Positions 46,745-59,800 of a stretch of DNA of 64,000 nt are shown one piece after another (position 1 is the first letter of the stretch; every line of letters begins with the position of its first letter). The DNA comes from Bolinopsis microptera (lineage: Eukaryota; Ctenophora; Tentaculata; Lobata; Bolinopsidae): the NCBI RefSeq assembly GCF_026151205.1, contig NC_087078.1, forward strand, positions 2,249,675 through 2,313,674. The letters run 5' to 3'. Below the pieces are notes generated by a model. That model was not told where the DNA came from. It searched no databases and worked only from the letters and a program-made list of their open reading frames with translations. The translations under genes and the position numbers were made by a program.

Positions 46745-49516
46745 TATGAACAATGAACATTATATTATATTAATTGTTAATTGAATAAACATTATATTAT
46801 AGCTATAGCCTGGGGTCCCCAGATAACCATTAAATACCCAAGAAACCTTATTGATAGGGGCCTAACTTTTAACGGGTGATACTCGTAAAATATCTGTTCC
46901 ATATATTGGACCGTCGACGAGTCCAACTCGGCGCGCGTCCTGGTAGGTTGTAAACCTACAACCTAACTTCGGAAGTAAAATAATCAGAAAGTTCTGGTTT
47001 TCAGCAAAATGTTCGTTTCGTAAATGGTAAAACTTAAATTAGCTCACCAGAAGCAAAATTTGGGACATTATAGATTTTGAATTATCGCGAAAAGTATGAT
47101 TTTGAGTTGTAGGTTTACAACCTACCAGTTTATAACTAGTTGTAGGTTTATAACCTACCATGCAGTTTATAACCTACCAGGCCAGGACGCGCGTTACTGG
47201 GCCGCGCTTTGTCATACGTTGTATGACCCGCCGCGCACGAAGTGCGCGGCTCCCCTGTATCGTCAGGACAATAAAGTGAAACGACCGTCGGGGTCGCAAC
47301 GTGATACAAGCCGCGCTCAGCCTGTCATTCCGCCGAATCTCTATTAATGAATGATTATTAACGAACATGATAGCCTGAGGTCCCCAGGTAACAGGTAAGG
47401 ACGCGCGCCGCGGCGCACCGAGTTGGAACAAATATTTTACGAGTATCACCCGTTACACGTTAAGATTTTGGGCCAAATAAAAGTGCGCAGCTTTAATTTT
47501 GCGGATTCTTGTTCTCTGATTGGTTGAATTGTATCACGTGGTACGTGGTGCAATTGCATTGTTGGAACGTTTAAAGCCTGCAAATGCAATGAACTTACGA
47601 GCGCAGCGCGCGCGAAGCTCAATAAGCTGTGAAGACGCAATCACATATAGTAATCAGTAATAGCACCAGGCAGTAACGTTTGCTGGGTATAAATTGTTTA
47701 AGGATTTTCACAACAAATCAGCTTGTACATACGATTAGAATCAATATTGATAGGATCCCAGAACAAAATACATAACGAGACATATTTAAAAGGTGCACGA
47801 AAGTTTTGTACCTAACCATGTGCTTTCATGTTTCACGCCCCTGCGGGCGCGCTAGTTTCACAAGTCAAGGCGTGCGCTACTGCAAGCGCAATGGCTCTGG
47901 ATAGAGCAACACGAGAGTCGTGGTTTTCCGAAAAAACACACCATATTTTCGGACTTCCAAAATTTAGGTCACCATCGTTATTTTCCCAAATTATTTTTCA
48001 CGTATTTTCTTTAATTATGACTAGGACTTTGTCGATTTACTATCAATATGGTTATAAATATGATTCATTTAACAAATGAACACTAGTATTCGATCATGAA
48101 TTGCTTTAAAAATGATTTTAAGAAATTTCGGGAGTGTTGGAGGGTAAAAAACACCGGTGGTCTCCTATTCCGTCTGGAGGATTGGAAGTCAAAATAAACT
48201 AACTTTCAAAGGCGCCGGAGAAACTGTTTATAAGATGAAACAGCTTGTTAGAGGTGCCTTCACGGTACGTACCTGGGACTAAACTGGAAAGAGAAACGTC
48301 CCTTAACCAGAAGATCAAGAAGATCAAGAAGAAATTGACTTGTAATTTTTCAAATTTTATATTTTATTTTATTTATTTTCTCAAATATTGGGTTTTATTT
48401 TCGTAAAAAAAAAGAAATGAAAAAAAATCCCCAAATACCATGATTTAATTTGGGGTACGAAATGCGGTAATTTTGGAAAAAATCCCATATTTTCGTTCCC
48501 AAATCATTTAGGTCACCGGAATTATGTCGAATATAAATATGTCTTGTAAGGTATAAAACAATCCATTTACAATCTTGTTCCATTGGAGAAGGATATCATA
48601 CTAAACCATATATGTTTATGACATTGATAATGCTAGTTTGGTAGAAAAAAGCGAAACCTTTAACAATTTTTTTGTGAAAAACTTCTCCCTGCATGCCGGG
48701 TTCTGGGCTCAGTAGGGCTCGTTGTTACGACACAGGATCGTAGCTCTGCTAATATATATATAACCATTTCCTGAGGTTATCTTACATAGCGAGAAATATT
48801 ATTATTTTGATTCAGTTGATGGAATAAATGTTTACATTGATTAAATTATGTTTTTGAATATGTGTTCAAGGTCTTTAAAAATCGTATGAAGAACCTTTTG
48901 GCCATTTGTATTGATCATTTAGTTTATATAATATTGATAACCGATTTACCTGCTCAATGTAGAGAATAACTTGGACATTAAAAACACTGCAACATCTTCC
49001 AGCACACATTTAAACCAGTAAATTCATATTTTTTCCAAAATTTTCTTTTAGGACCATCTCAAATTAATCTCAATGGAGCCGGCTTAGGGCTTACAAACAT
49101 GTAAATACTGCTATTATTAGCAAATATGTTGTGAAGGATACAATTAGTAGTAATAGTTATTTCATATGTGATGAGTGGTATAATGGTGGTATTAGCCAGT
49201 CGTGAATTAAAATAGTGCACTTAACATGAGACTTCAGTGTTACATTTATTAAGAGCAAATTAATAATTTCATAATGTCAAATGGATCAACGGCCAAATAA
49301 TGTTATTCATATTTACTATCATATTATTTACAACAACATATCAATAAAAATAACAATAATATTACTAAATCATATCATCTTGAATTGTGGAATCAGTATT
49401 TTAGAACCAAGTAGTCAGCACAGTAGTTTTAATCATAATTCATAACTCACAGATTTGTACTTTAAAATGCTAAAAATCAATTGTAGTTCTCCAAACATCA
49501 TTCTTTAAAGCATATC
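46745..49516. other. Intergenic, repeat modules then AT-rich sequence
   Basis: 46800-47460 again carries modules A (46870-46905, 47426-47457), B (46908-46965, 47104-47190), C (46805-46830, 47308-47392) and a GTCGTTTCACTTTAT piece inverted at 47205-47320 relative to 12262-12330. From 47460 to 49516 I see no gene; a CTCTGATTGG motif at 47515 also occurs at 62098. Confidence 0.6.
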
Positions 49517-52500
49517 CTAGGCAACATTGTAATGCTTAGGCTTTTTGGGTTTCCCCGCACAGCATTCTTCTTCAATCCCACATTCATTGGAGCCCCTAAG
49601 AATCTTGAAATAGCCCTGGTCACCCCAAGTTGGGTTCCATGAGTTAGCCACCAGCCAGTAAGGAGTTCCTCCAATCCCACCATCAGAGCCCCAACCCAGG
49701 ACACGAATTGCGTGTCCTCCAAGGGCACCACCTGATTAGTTCCAGTTAGTAGTGACAACAATTAACCAATCAGCTTCAAGCATTGACCTATCAAAACCCA
49801 GAATCATAGTCAGGTATACAAATAAATATCGTTCACTTCCAACCAGTACCGAGTTTAAAGATTTATTAAACTCGAACATATAAAAATGAAATGGTATATG
49901 ATGTGCTATTTTTAGCATTAGCTCCTTTACTTTTAGTACCTCCAACTTCATTCAATTCATTTAAAAGAAAATGTTGGAAGTAAAAGGTTTAAGGTAAGAG
50001 AGTTGTAAAAATACCTCCTACTTAGAATGCTTTTTCGTGTCGAGACACCAGTAATTGGTTCACCGTTAAATGTGTTACCTGTAACATGTTGATAGACTCC
50101 ACTTTTATAAAGTAAAAAGTCGTTGTAGACCGTGAACGCTGCCTCCACTGGTCCATTCTTCATGATTTCAGTCTGGATGTTGGCAGCCGAGCTACCGATG
50201 TTGTAGGCAGTTTTTCCAAAATGCTTGTCCTGCTTGTATGAGTTTGCGTACCCTTAAAAATTATCTGTCACATCTCACGTTAACAAATTATAACTCAACA
50301 ATTTGCATTTATTCTAAGTATAAAAATATCTATATTAATTATTAATTATTAATTAATTAATTATTAATAATCATATTGGTCAGTTCGGTAATGGTCTGAG
50401 AAACAGGAACGGTGAGTTTCTACTGGACTTTATTGTTGATAATGGTCTGTTTGCGTGCAATACTGCGTTCCAACACAGAGCGAAGTATATTACCACCTGG
50501 AAGGCTAGATGTGTTCCCAAGGGCACCCAAGGGTTCAAAAGACACTGTGAACTATTTTAAACAAATTGATTATATTTTATGTCGTACTAACTTTAAAGTC
50601 TGTTTAACAGACTCCCGCTCTTTTTGCGGTGATTTTGTGAAATCTGACCATAAACCTGTGGTCGCACGTTTTAAACTTGGTTGTGAATACATTGTACATA
50701 AGCGGCCCAGGTCTGACAAAATAAGGTTTGATGTCAATCGCCTTAATGATTCTGATATTAAGTCTAAATTTTTTGATTCTTTTAAAAGTAATATTGATTG
50801 TAGAGTTTTAACTAATAATGCTATTTCTGAAAATTCTGATATTTTTGGTATATTGAGTAAATGTGCCGTCCAGGTGGTTGGTAAAGTGCCCCCGGGGAAG
50901 CCTCATCAGTACAGCGACGATCCAACTGTCGTTAAACTTTCAGCAGAGAGAAAGTCCCTTCAGCAAGAATGTAGCCTCACAGGGATAAGTGACAGGAGTG
51001 ACCTCAGAAAAAGAATCAACCATCTCAAACGTACCATCAAAAAGAGGTTGAAATCTATCAACGAGGCCACTGCTAACGCCCTAGTTAGCAGTGGCCCGCC
51101 ACCGACAGCTGCAGAAGCATGTTTGAAGCGAATAGAACTTTGGCCCAGTGTAGGATGAAGAAAGATGGAGTGACTGTCCACGATGCAGACGGCAACACCT
51201 TAGGATCTGACTCATTAAAAGCAGAAGCTATTAAAGAATATTTTAATAATGAGTTCAATGACAAAGATGAACCCAACCTCCCAGCATTTATAGACCCTCC
51301 TGGAAGCCTCCTCTGTCCCATAACACTTGAAGAAGTTGGCCGTGCTGTTATGAAGCTGAAATCCGGTAGAGCGTGTGGCCCTGACGGTATACCTAATGAG
51401 CTAATGAAAGCTGCTGGATATCCCCTCCACTATGAGTTGGCTAGGATCTACAATCTCTCCTTTGAGACCAACACATACATCCCAGCTATTGGAGAAGGTA
51501 TCCTGACACCCCTTCAGAAGCCAGGAAAACCCCGAGGTCCGGTAAAGTCTATCCGGCCCCTCACATTGCTAAATGGTACTCGAAAAGTCCTATCCCTCGT
51601 AGCCTTGAACAGAATCAATTACCACGTTGATATGTACACTGGACCTTGGCAGGCGGCATACAAGCAGGGTCGCAGTTGTGCTGACCTGGTTTGGTCTCAG
51701 AGAATGTTGACATCAGTGGTTACCAGGCGCGAGTTTGAGTATAGTAAAATCAACATTGACATGACCGCTGCGCTTAATACCATCCGCAGACAGACCATCA
51801 TCAACCTCCTCATTGATGCAGGATGCTCTAGAGACGACATTCGCCTGGTTCAGTACCTCCTCTCAAATACAAAGCTCAAGGTGACGGTCAACAGAGCTGA
51901 GTCTGGTGAATTTGTGATTAATATTGGCGCTTACCAGGGAGACAGTCTGGCTGGTAAAGTGTTTACATTGACCCTTGCCGGTGCCCTGAATCACATCAGA
52001 GCCGTGATCAGTGTCACGATTCCTAGACCAAACCCCCCAGTCTCTGATAGAGGCCTCCCGTTAGAGTCCGCCTATGCTGACGATGCTGAGCTTCTGAGTG
52101 AAGATGGTCAGAGTCTGGTGAAGATACTAGAGATTGCCAGTGACATACTAAAGGACTGGAGCCTCTTTGTTAACGAATCAAAGACGGTGTTTACAAGAGT
52201 GTATTTGGCAGAGACAGATGCTTTGGATGCCCATGGCAATAAAATCAGAGGAAATGAAGAGTGGCGAGAGTCAGTGCTATTAGGATCAAAGCTCTGTTCA
52301 GAAAGAGATATTGTCAACAGACGCAACAAAGCCAATGTTGCCTTCTACACCTACAAGAAAGTCTGGTTGAATAGTTCTGTTCAGATCAGTGAGAGTAGAA
52401 AGCTGAAGTTGTATGAAGCTCTTGTCACTTCAGTGTTGTTGTATAACTGTAGCAGCTGGGCTGCTCCTGAAACCGTAATGGCATCTGTCGACGTTCTTCA

Positions 52501-54649
52501 AAGGAAGCATCTGAGACAGATAATCAACACCTATTGGCCTACGGTTATCAGTAACGAGAACTTATATAAGAGATGTAATGTCAGTCCCCTTACTGAAAGG
52601 ATCAAGAAAGCACGATGGAAGATGCTTGGGCACGTTCTCAGAAGCGGTGATGACACTCCCGCTTTCTTATCTTTTAGATTTGCATGTTTAGGATGTCTTG
52701 ACTACAAAGGAAGGAGGGGCAGACCTCGTTCAAATTTATTTGATTTATTATTAAAAGACATTATGACGAAGAATATTATTGTGATTGTAAATAAAAGATT
52801 TAGTTTAAGTAATTTCAACGATTTAGTGTACAAAGCTCATGATAGACGCTTATGGAGAAGCTACGGGTGAGTCGAGACTACTCGGCCACTCGATTTTATG
52901 ATTTATTTCCTATTATCTTGTGTTTGCTGTATATAGTTGATTAATAATATTAATTATAAGTAAGTATATTACACTTTCTTCATTCCAACATTCAGTATAA
53001 TACATAAATAACATTATCTCTAAAAAATACAACATTTTCTCTGAAAATCAAAAGATACCCACCTTCCCTGCACTGTTGCTGGCACTCAGGTGTAGGTCCC
53101 TCTCCAGTGCACCCAGGATACGGTCCTGTCACGTGATGTTCGCAGTGCCGGAATGTGTAGGGTTGACATCCTGAGTCAGAACCATGCTGGCCACCTGTCA
53201 CTAGACCCGTCTCTAAAAAAGGGGTTTTATACTCAGTCTGGCAGGCGAATGTTTATTTGATTTGATAAGATCACTCATATTGGATCACTCGCTGGGATTT
53301 CGGTTTCCATAGTTTTGTAATTAAAGTTCGGATGAGCTTGTAATGTAATAGTTTTATACTGAAATAGTGGCCACTTACCAACCCAGTAATTAAAGTTCGG
53401 ATGAGCCTGTAATGTAATAGTTTCATACTGAAATAGTGAAATAGTGAAATAGTGAAATAGTGAAATACTGAAATAGTGGCCACTTACCAACCCAGTAATC
53501 CCAGGCTGAAGGAGGGAAGCCTCCATTGCACCCAAACCCACAGGACTCACAACAAGACAGAAGGTCATTTGCGGATATGTTTACCTAGTAACAGAAAATA
53601 CTGATTAATGTGTTATATTAAAGAAACATTTGCGGATATGTTTACCTAGTTACAGAAAATACTAATTAATGTGTTATATTAAAGAAACATTTGCGGATAT
53701 GTTTACCTAGTTACAGAAAATACTGATTAATGTGTTATATTAAAGAAACATTTGCGGATATGTTTACCTAGTTACAGAAAATACTGATTAATGTGTTATA
53801 TTAAAGAAACATTTGCGGATATGTTTACCTAGTTACAGAAAATACTATTTAATGTGTTATATTAAAGAAACATTAATTAAAATTTGTTGATTTATTTTAT
53901 AATTCTCATCCCATAAATATTAGATCTACATCCTAAATTGTACCCTGATAAACGACTTACCTTGATATTATTGTGGATGCAGACTCTGTCACTGATCGCT
54001 TCCGCTGCTCCAAAAGCCCAACAACTTCCACACTCACCTTAAAAGATTAGATGTTATAACTTATGCAATTAATAAAATGTTATCATTACCTGTATACCTT
54101 AATTGTCCAGGTACGCCTAAATAAATTGTAGTTTTGCTAAATTCCTAAACCTTGATCACGGATATCTCCAATAGAGGGGCAGTCAGGCCAGTTTGTCCTG
54201 GAGTCGAAAGTATCTGGGATAGTCTCGAGATCAATGTTGTGCCACATTGTCGCCCTCTTTGCTTTAAGCAGGGGGTTTTTTAGAGCTCCGAGTAGTTTTA
54301 CTGCATCCTGGATGCTTTGTCCCTGAGAATAATTGGAAAAATAAATTTGTGAACTAAATCTATGGCATTTATTGAAAACACTGGCTCAGTGATTTAAAAG
54401 GAGGAAGATTTTGAACGTTTTTTCAGTATTAATTATGCTGGTAATTCTTCGGAAATGTTGCTGATTCTATGAAAATAAAACGTTACTCCGATTTTAACAA
54501 CTTATAGCCCCAAAACTCACAGCAAAGTTTGTGCCGGCTGTCCAAGTCATGTTCGGTTGCTTGTTGATGTAGTCAACCATGTCCTGACCAAGAAGGTCAA
54601 ACGCCGAGACGCCCCAAACTAACACAACCACACTCAACAAACGTAACAT
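49517..54649 (-). CDS. CTSB: Cathepsin B, lysosomal papain-family cysteine protease
   Basis: Seven exons, right to left: 54649-54521, 54322-54151, 54037-53961, 53584-53488, 53212-53063, 50252-50079, 49731-49517. The sum is 1014 bp, 337 aa (human 339), all phases closing. Signal peptide ([16 protein letters not shown]), short propeptide ([18 protein letters not shown]), catalytic Cys106 in CGSCWAFGA, His273 in [11 protein letters not shown] and Asn296 in NSWNPTWGD. The occluding loop with the His pair ([16 protein letters not shown], His184-His185) identifies cathepsin B rather than L and predicts dipeptidyl carboxypeptidase activity. The intron 50253-53062 contains a LINE in the opposite orientation. 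Fragments of exon 4 borders are duplicated in both neighbouring introns. Confidence 0.97.
50412..51158 (+). pseudogene. LINE endonuclease C-terminus and linker, frameshifted
   Basis: Open frame from about 50540 encodes the end of an APE-type endonuclease ([17 protein letters not shown]) and a basic linker. It overlaps the reverse-transcriptase frame by 40 bp in a different phase, so at least one frameshift separates endonuclease from RT, and another lies near 50500. Confidence 0.75.
51119..52870 (+). pseudogene. LINE reverse transcriptase, 583-codon frame
   Basis: RT with [51 protein letters not shown] and AYADDAELL boxes, then the thumb region and a C-terminal RRGRPRSN stretch. The first aspartate box reads DMTAALNT where DFxKAFD is usual, and the PQG box is YQGDSLAG, so this belongs to a different LINE group from the CR1-like element at 6311. 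Long open frame, but separated from its endonuclease by a frameshift and truncated at 5'. Confidence 0.85.
53333..53487. repeat. Duplicated donor-site segment and (GAAATAGT)n in CTSB intron
   Basis: ACTGAAATAGTGGCCACTTA followed by CCAACCCAGTAAT occurs at about 53359-53391 and again at the true exon-4 donor (53469-53500), so the last bases of the exon and its donor are copied in the intron. AAAGTTCGGATGAGC is doubled too, and a short GTGAAATA tandem lies at 53434-53463. Confidence 0.9.
53577..53880. repeat. 60-bp minisatellite built from the CTSB exon-4 acceptor
   Basis: About five copies of a 60-bp unit containing TTTGCGGATATGTTTACCTA, which on the minus strand is the acceptor TAG followed by the first 20 or so exon bases (GTAAACATATCCGCAAA). 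The copy nearest the exon is the real junction (53584/53585). Confidence 0.92.
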
Positions 54650-57480
54650 ACTGCAGTAACTTGAGAAATGAGGACGAAGATAAGGTTGCTAACCTACTCA
54701 ACTGAAGATAAGCAATAATCACGAGCCTCTCATTTGTCATGACAAAACTGTGTATGCGGTGAAAATACATTGGTGCAGGATGTTTTGATAAGATCACGTT
54801 ACAGTTGCTATACCGGAACTGCTTATATTGGTTTATTTTAGTGCAAGAATATGTTTTTATCAGCGGTGTGTCATTTGTAGTATTTGATAACAATTCGCCA
54901 CTGCTCTGGAAATTCTCTTATCAGAGCCTGTAACTTATGAACATGTGAAAATGAATTATGATAAGATTAGAATAGGTAATATTGGATGCTGTTCAACAAA
55001 CGTCATGTTCTGAGTTAAGGGAACTACTAATCAGGCTGTGAAGTATATTTTAGGCAAAATCATGAAATGTTAGCACAGGGAGTCAGAAGTCTCAGGACTC
55101 AACAATTTTTGAATTTTCAGGGAAATCGTATAGGCTGACAAAGCCACAGAAAGGAGAAATCACAAAAGTAAGCTTAATTTAATAATCCTCACTCTATCAC
55201 CACATTACACAATTCCAGTTCTGCTCTGCCACAAACTGCTCAACAACAAATTATCTCAAGCTCAAGTTGATAGGCGTGAGACTGATTTTATCTGTGAGAA
55301 GTTCAGAGGACTCAATCTACTCTCTCAGAAATTCAAGGGCTTGTTAAAAGATTGCCATTGAATTATATGCTTTCTAACTTTGAGCAGTTCTTCCTAAATT
55401 AGGTAACACTTTCTAACAATAAGACAAATTGGTTTAGAGATATATGGAAATTAAATGTGCTCGTCAAAATGTGAAACGATGACACCCGGCCTGCAGTTGA
55501 GGTTATAATACCCAATTACGCTTTGTTATAATCTACCGGGTTGTATGATCTTATGACGAAACAATGATAGACCGGAACTGATAAGAATCAAGACAACCTA
55601 CTACAATCAACAGATCAGTACTATCACGATTTATCTATTGGGGGAACGCCCACCTGCTACTATCGAGTATTGCAATTGCAAATACCGGACAAAAACACTG
55701 AAAATCGACCTAAAAATGACCCTCTGGTGTCACCACTTTCAGCTCACAAATGGAGTTGAAACCTTTTTGTTGAAACCTTGAAAGCCATTTTTAGCAGGGT
55801 TGTAAAAAAGGGATAGGAATAGGATATTGCATTCTTAGAATGTTTAATAGGGCTTTAGATTTTCTATAATTAACATCGGAAGTGAGGTAAAATAAACGGA
55901 GCTAGATCATAGATAGATAGATGATAACAAGAAACTATAACATAACTGATTTTAAATTTCCTTGAAATAAGCTTTCAGCTAGCGGATGCACAGGTTTGAG
56001 GAAGCCTAAGAGCTAGGTAAGCAGATAACTTAGTGTTTACCATATTATAAGGCACAACAGTCAACACCCATATTCGAGAAAACTTTAAAATCGTACAAGA
56101 AAAATGTATGAACACGTTGTAATAATACGAAATATTGAAACTGTCCCTTTGATCACGAATCAATACGAACAGAAAGGTAGATTGATAACAGCGTGAATAT
56201 GAGGTATATAAGATGAGCTATAGGAATGAATAGATATGTTTCGTTTTATAAGGCAGCAGACCCAGGCCGAGTCTATCGAGCACAAAATAAAAGGATGAAA
56301 CATTTTTCCTGTAAGCTTGTAGTAAAAATATACTATACCAACTTGTTGAGTATTACATGCGATGAGCTATTCTTATCTATATCACAAGATCTAATCATGT
56401 CCTAACATTCCCTACTCAAAGTCAATATCCCATTCACTGTAATTGATAAGCTAAGAAGGTACACGAATCGTGTGTGAACAATGTTGAATAGTTGGGGAGG
56501 GTTTACTAATTTTGGAAATTCTTAGATAATGTTACTCCTGTTTATACAGTCCCTGTGATATACCACAACTTCGACTAACAGACTACTTTACTTCACCATA
56601 AAATTGACAAATAACCGGGTTTAAATCTTTTACTGAAGCTATTACTGAAGCTATTAAAATGAACAGATTATGAAGTTACAAAAAGTCTTGCCACATCCGG
56701 AAAAGAAGTAAATAATGACACTCAAGATACCAAATAACCAGGAAGCTATTCGTTAACCATAGTAGTAATAAAACGCTATCGAGCAGCTCTACAACTAATA
56801 AAAAGAGGAAAAATAGAGAAATAAATAGGCGAAAGGAGAATTGGTAATGGCCACCTTAAAGCTCAAATTGTTTTTTATCTACTCACAGAGATATTTACTA
56901 AGCTTTATTATCACTTTATTTGAATCCCAGTTAACAGTGCACCGCCTCCCCCTACAGTAAACGTCCCATTAAGCCTCCTGTACTGCACCCATTATCAGTA
57001 AAACAAAGAGAAATAGTCGTGGTTGTAGTGTTAATTGGTGTTTTGTACAAGTATTGTGTTCTGAACTGGGGTACTGTAAGTTGTAATTCACTTCACGTAG
57101 TTGTATGAACTCTGTTGTCATATTCTAATTGAGTGAACTTTTCCAGCCTTAACTTTGTTTTGTCAACTTTTGTGATTTGCATGACATAAAGAGGTTTCGT
57201 ACATCTCACGTTAACCTAGCACACAGTTTTAAAAAATACCTCTACAATCACTACAACTCCAGCAGTGATCATGACTCATTACCAATGGACACCATCACTA
57301 CCACAATTAAGAGTGTATTACCGAGCGGTGTGGTGGAGGTGTTGGTGAAAGTAAAGAGATATTATACGCCTGCACTAAATATTCCCCCTCGAATTAGTGA
57401 CACCTGTCCCACCAGAATTAAGTAAAGTTTGTCCCCAGCTTTACTCGGGAATTTCTTTATGCGCATCTACAATAAAGTGG
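54650..57480. other. Intergenic upstream of CTSB
   Basis: 2.8 kb of AT-rich sequence without recognisable gene, RNA gene or transposon. The CTSB promoter is expected at its left edge. An 82-codon ORF at 57177-57425 (+) has no recognised family. Confidence 0.5.
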
Positions 57481-57482
57481 GG

Positions 57483-58250
<768 letters not shown>

Positions 58251-58264
58251 CGTTGTACCAGGTA

Positions 58265-59195
58265 CCTGACTCTCTGATATTTGTAGAGTTGAACCTCACA
58301 TGTAGCAGAGTAACGTTGTACCTGAATCTCTGATATTTGTAGAGTTAAACCTCACTTGTAGCAGAATAGTTGTACCTGAATCTCTGATATTTGTAGAGTT
58401 AAGCCTCACTTGTAGCAGAATAGTTGTACCTGAATCTCTGATATTTGTAGAGTTAAACCTCACTTGTAGCAGAATAGTTGTACCTGAATCTCTGATATTT
58501 GTAGAGTTAAGCCTCACTTGTAGCAGAATAGTTGTACCTGAATCTCTGATATTTGTAGAGTTAAGCCTCACTTGTAGCAGAATAGTTGTACCTGAATCTC
58601 TGATATTTGTAGAGTTAAACCTCACTTGTAGCAGAATAGTTGTACCTGAATCTCTGATATTTGTAGAGTTAAGCCTCACTTACTATAGAGTAACGTTGTA
58701 CCTGACTCTCTGATATTTGTAGAGTTAAGCCTCACTTGTAGCAGAATAGTTGTACCTGAATCTCTGATATTTGTAGAGTTAAGCCTCACTTGTAGCAGAA
58801 TAGTTGTACCTGAATCTCTGATATTTGTAGAGTTAAACCTCACTTGTAGCAGAATAGTTGTACCTGAATCTCTGATATTTGTAGAGTTAAGCCTCACTTA
58901 CTATAGAGTAACGTTGTACCTGACTCTCTGATATTTGTAGAGTTAAGCCTCACTTGTAGCAGAATAGTTGTACCTGAATCTCTGATATTTGTAGAGTTAA
59001 ACCTCACTTGTAGCAGAATAGTTGTACCTGAATCTCTGATATTTGTAGAGTTGAACCTCACTGATAGCAGAATAACGTTGTACCTGAATCTCTGATATTT
59101 GTTGAGTTAAACCTCACTTGTAGCAGAATAGTTGTACCTGAATCTCTGATATTTGTAGAGTTTAGTCTCACTGATAGCAGAGTAACGTTGTAATC
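58265..59195. repeat. 54-bp minisatellite, about 17 copies
   Basis: Unit contains GTACCTGAATCTCTGATATT and TTGTAGAGTTAAACCTCACT. Two variant units (ACTATAGAGTAACG, GATAGCAGAATAACG) recur inside the array, indicating higher-order duplication of several units. 54 bp is a multiple of three, so minus-strand frames stay open, but there is no start, splice or domain evidence for a gene. Confidence 0.95.
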
Positions 59196-59647
59196 AACTC
59201 TCAGATCTTTGCACCGAGAAGTACCGTGCTTCGTAAATAATGATAAAGTTGAGGCTAATTTATTGGGCGTTTCTTATTTCCCCCGGTAGTATTTATTTAT
59301 GATTTATATATTCAAATTAAAACCCCCGTTTACAGGGTTCCAAATCAGGCTAATTTAGTAAATTTGCATTACCAAGAATTTCGGTCAATTGGAAATCGAC
59401 TTCGCACCCTGTCATAGATCGATGTCTTTCGTGTATAATCTTCCCTTTTCTAACTTAGCAAGGTAGAGTGCTATTTCTATAATAGTAAAAATGTACGGGT
59501 TGTTTTTTCTTTGGTATTTGTGGTGAACGTGCATTTTTATTATTCCTCTCAATTTGATTGGCCCTTACCTGAGCATCAAGCTTCATTGTTTGGGGGAGAT
59601 AAAGAGTCACGGTATATTGGGGGTTTGCGGTAAATCGGTATTTTACT

Positions 59648-59800
59648 ATAACTAACTTTGTTATTTGTTGTTACAAACTTTGTTGTTACTAACTTTGTTG
59701 TTATTAACTTTGTTGTTACCAACTTTGTTGTTACTAACTTTGTTGTTATTAACTTTGGTGTTACCAACTCTGTTGTTACTAACTTTGATGTCACTAACTT
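59648..59800. repeat. 15-bp tandem repeat
   Basis: About ten copies of ACTAACTTTGTTGTT with single-base variants. Confidence 0.95.

Larger units (their letters stand above)
50385..52930 (+). mobile_element. 5'-truncated LINE within a cathepsin B intron
   Basis: Starts within the endonuclease domain ([18 protein letters not shown] in one frame) and runs to a 3' end around 52930. Inserted antisense to CTSB. Boundaries approximate; no target duplication identified. Confidence 0.8.

Noticed and set aside
58296-58897. Repeat protein of 18-residue units
   Set aside because: Open only because the minisatellite unit is 54 bp; no conserved start or neighbouring exons.
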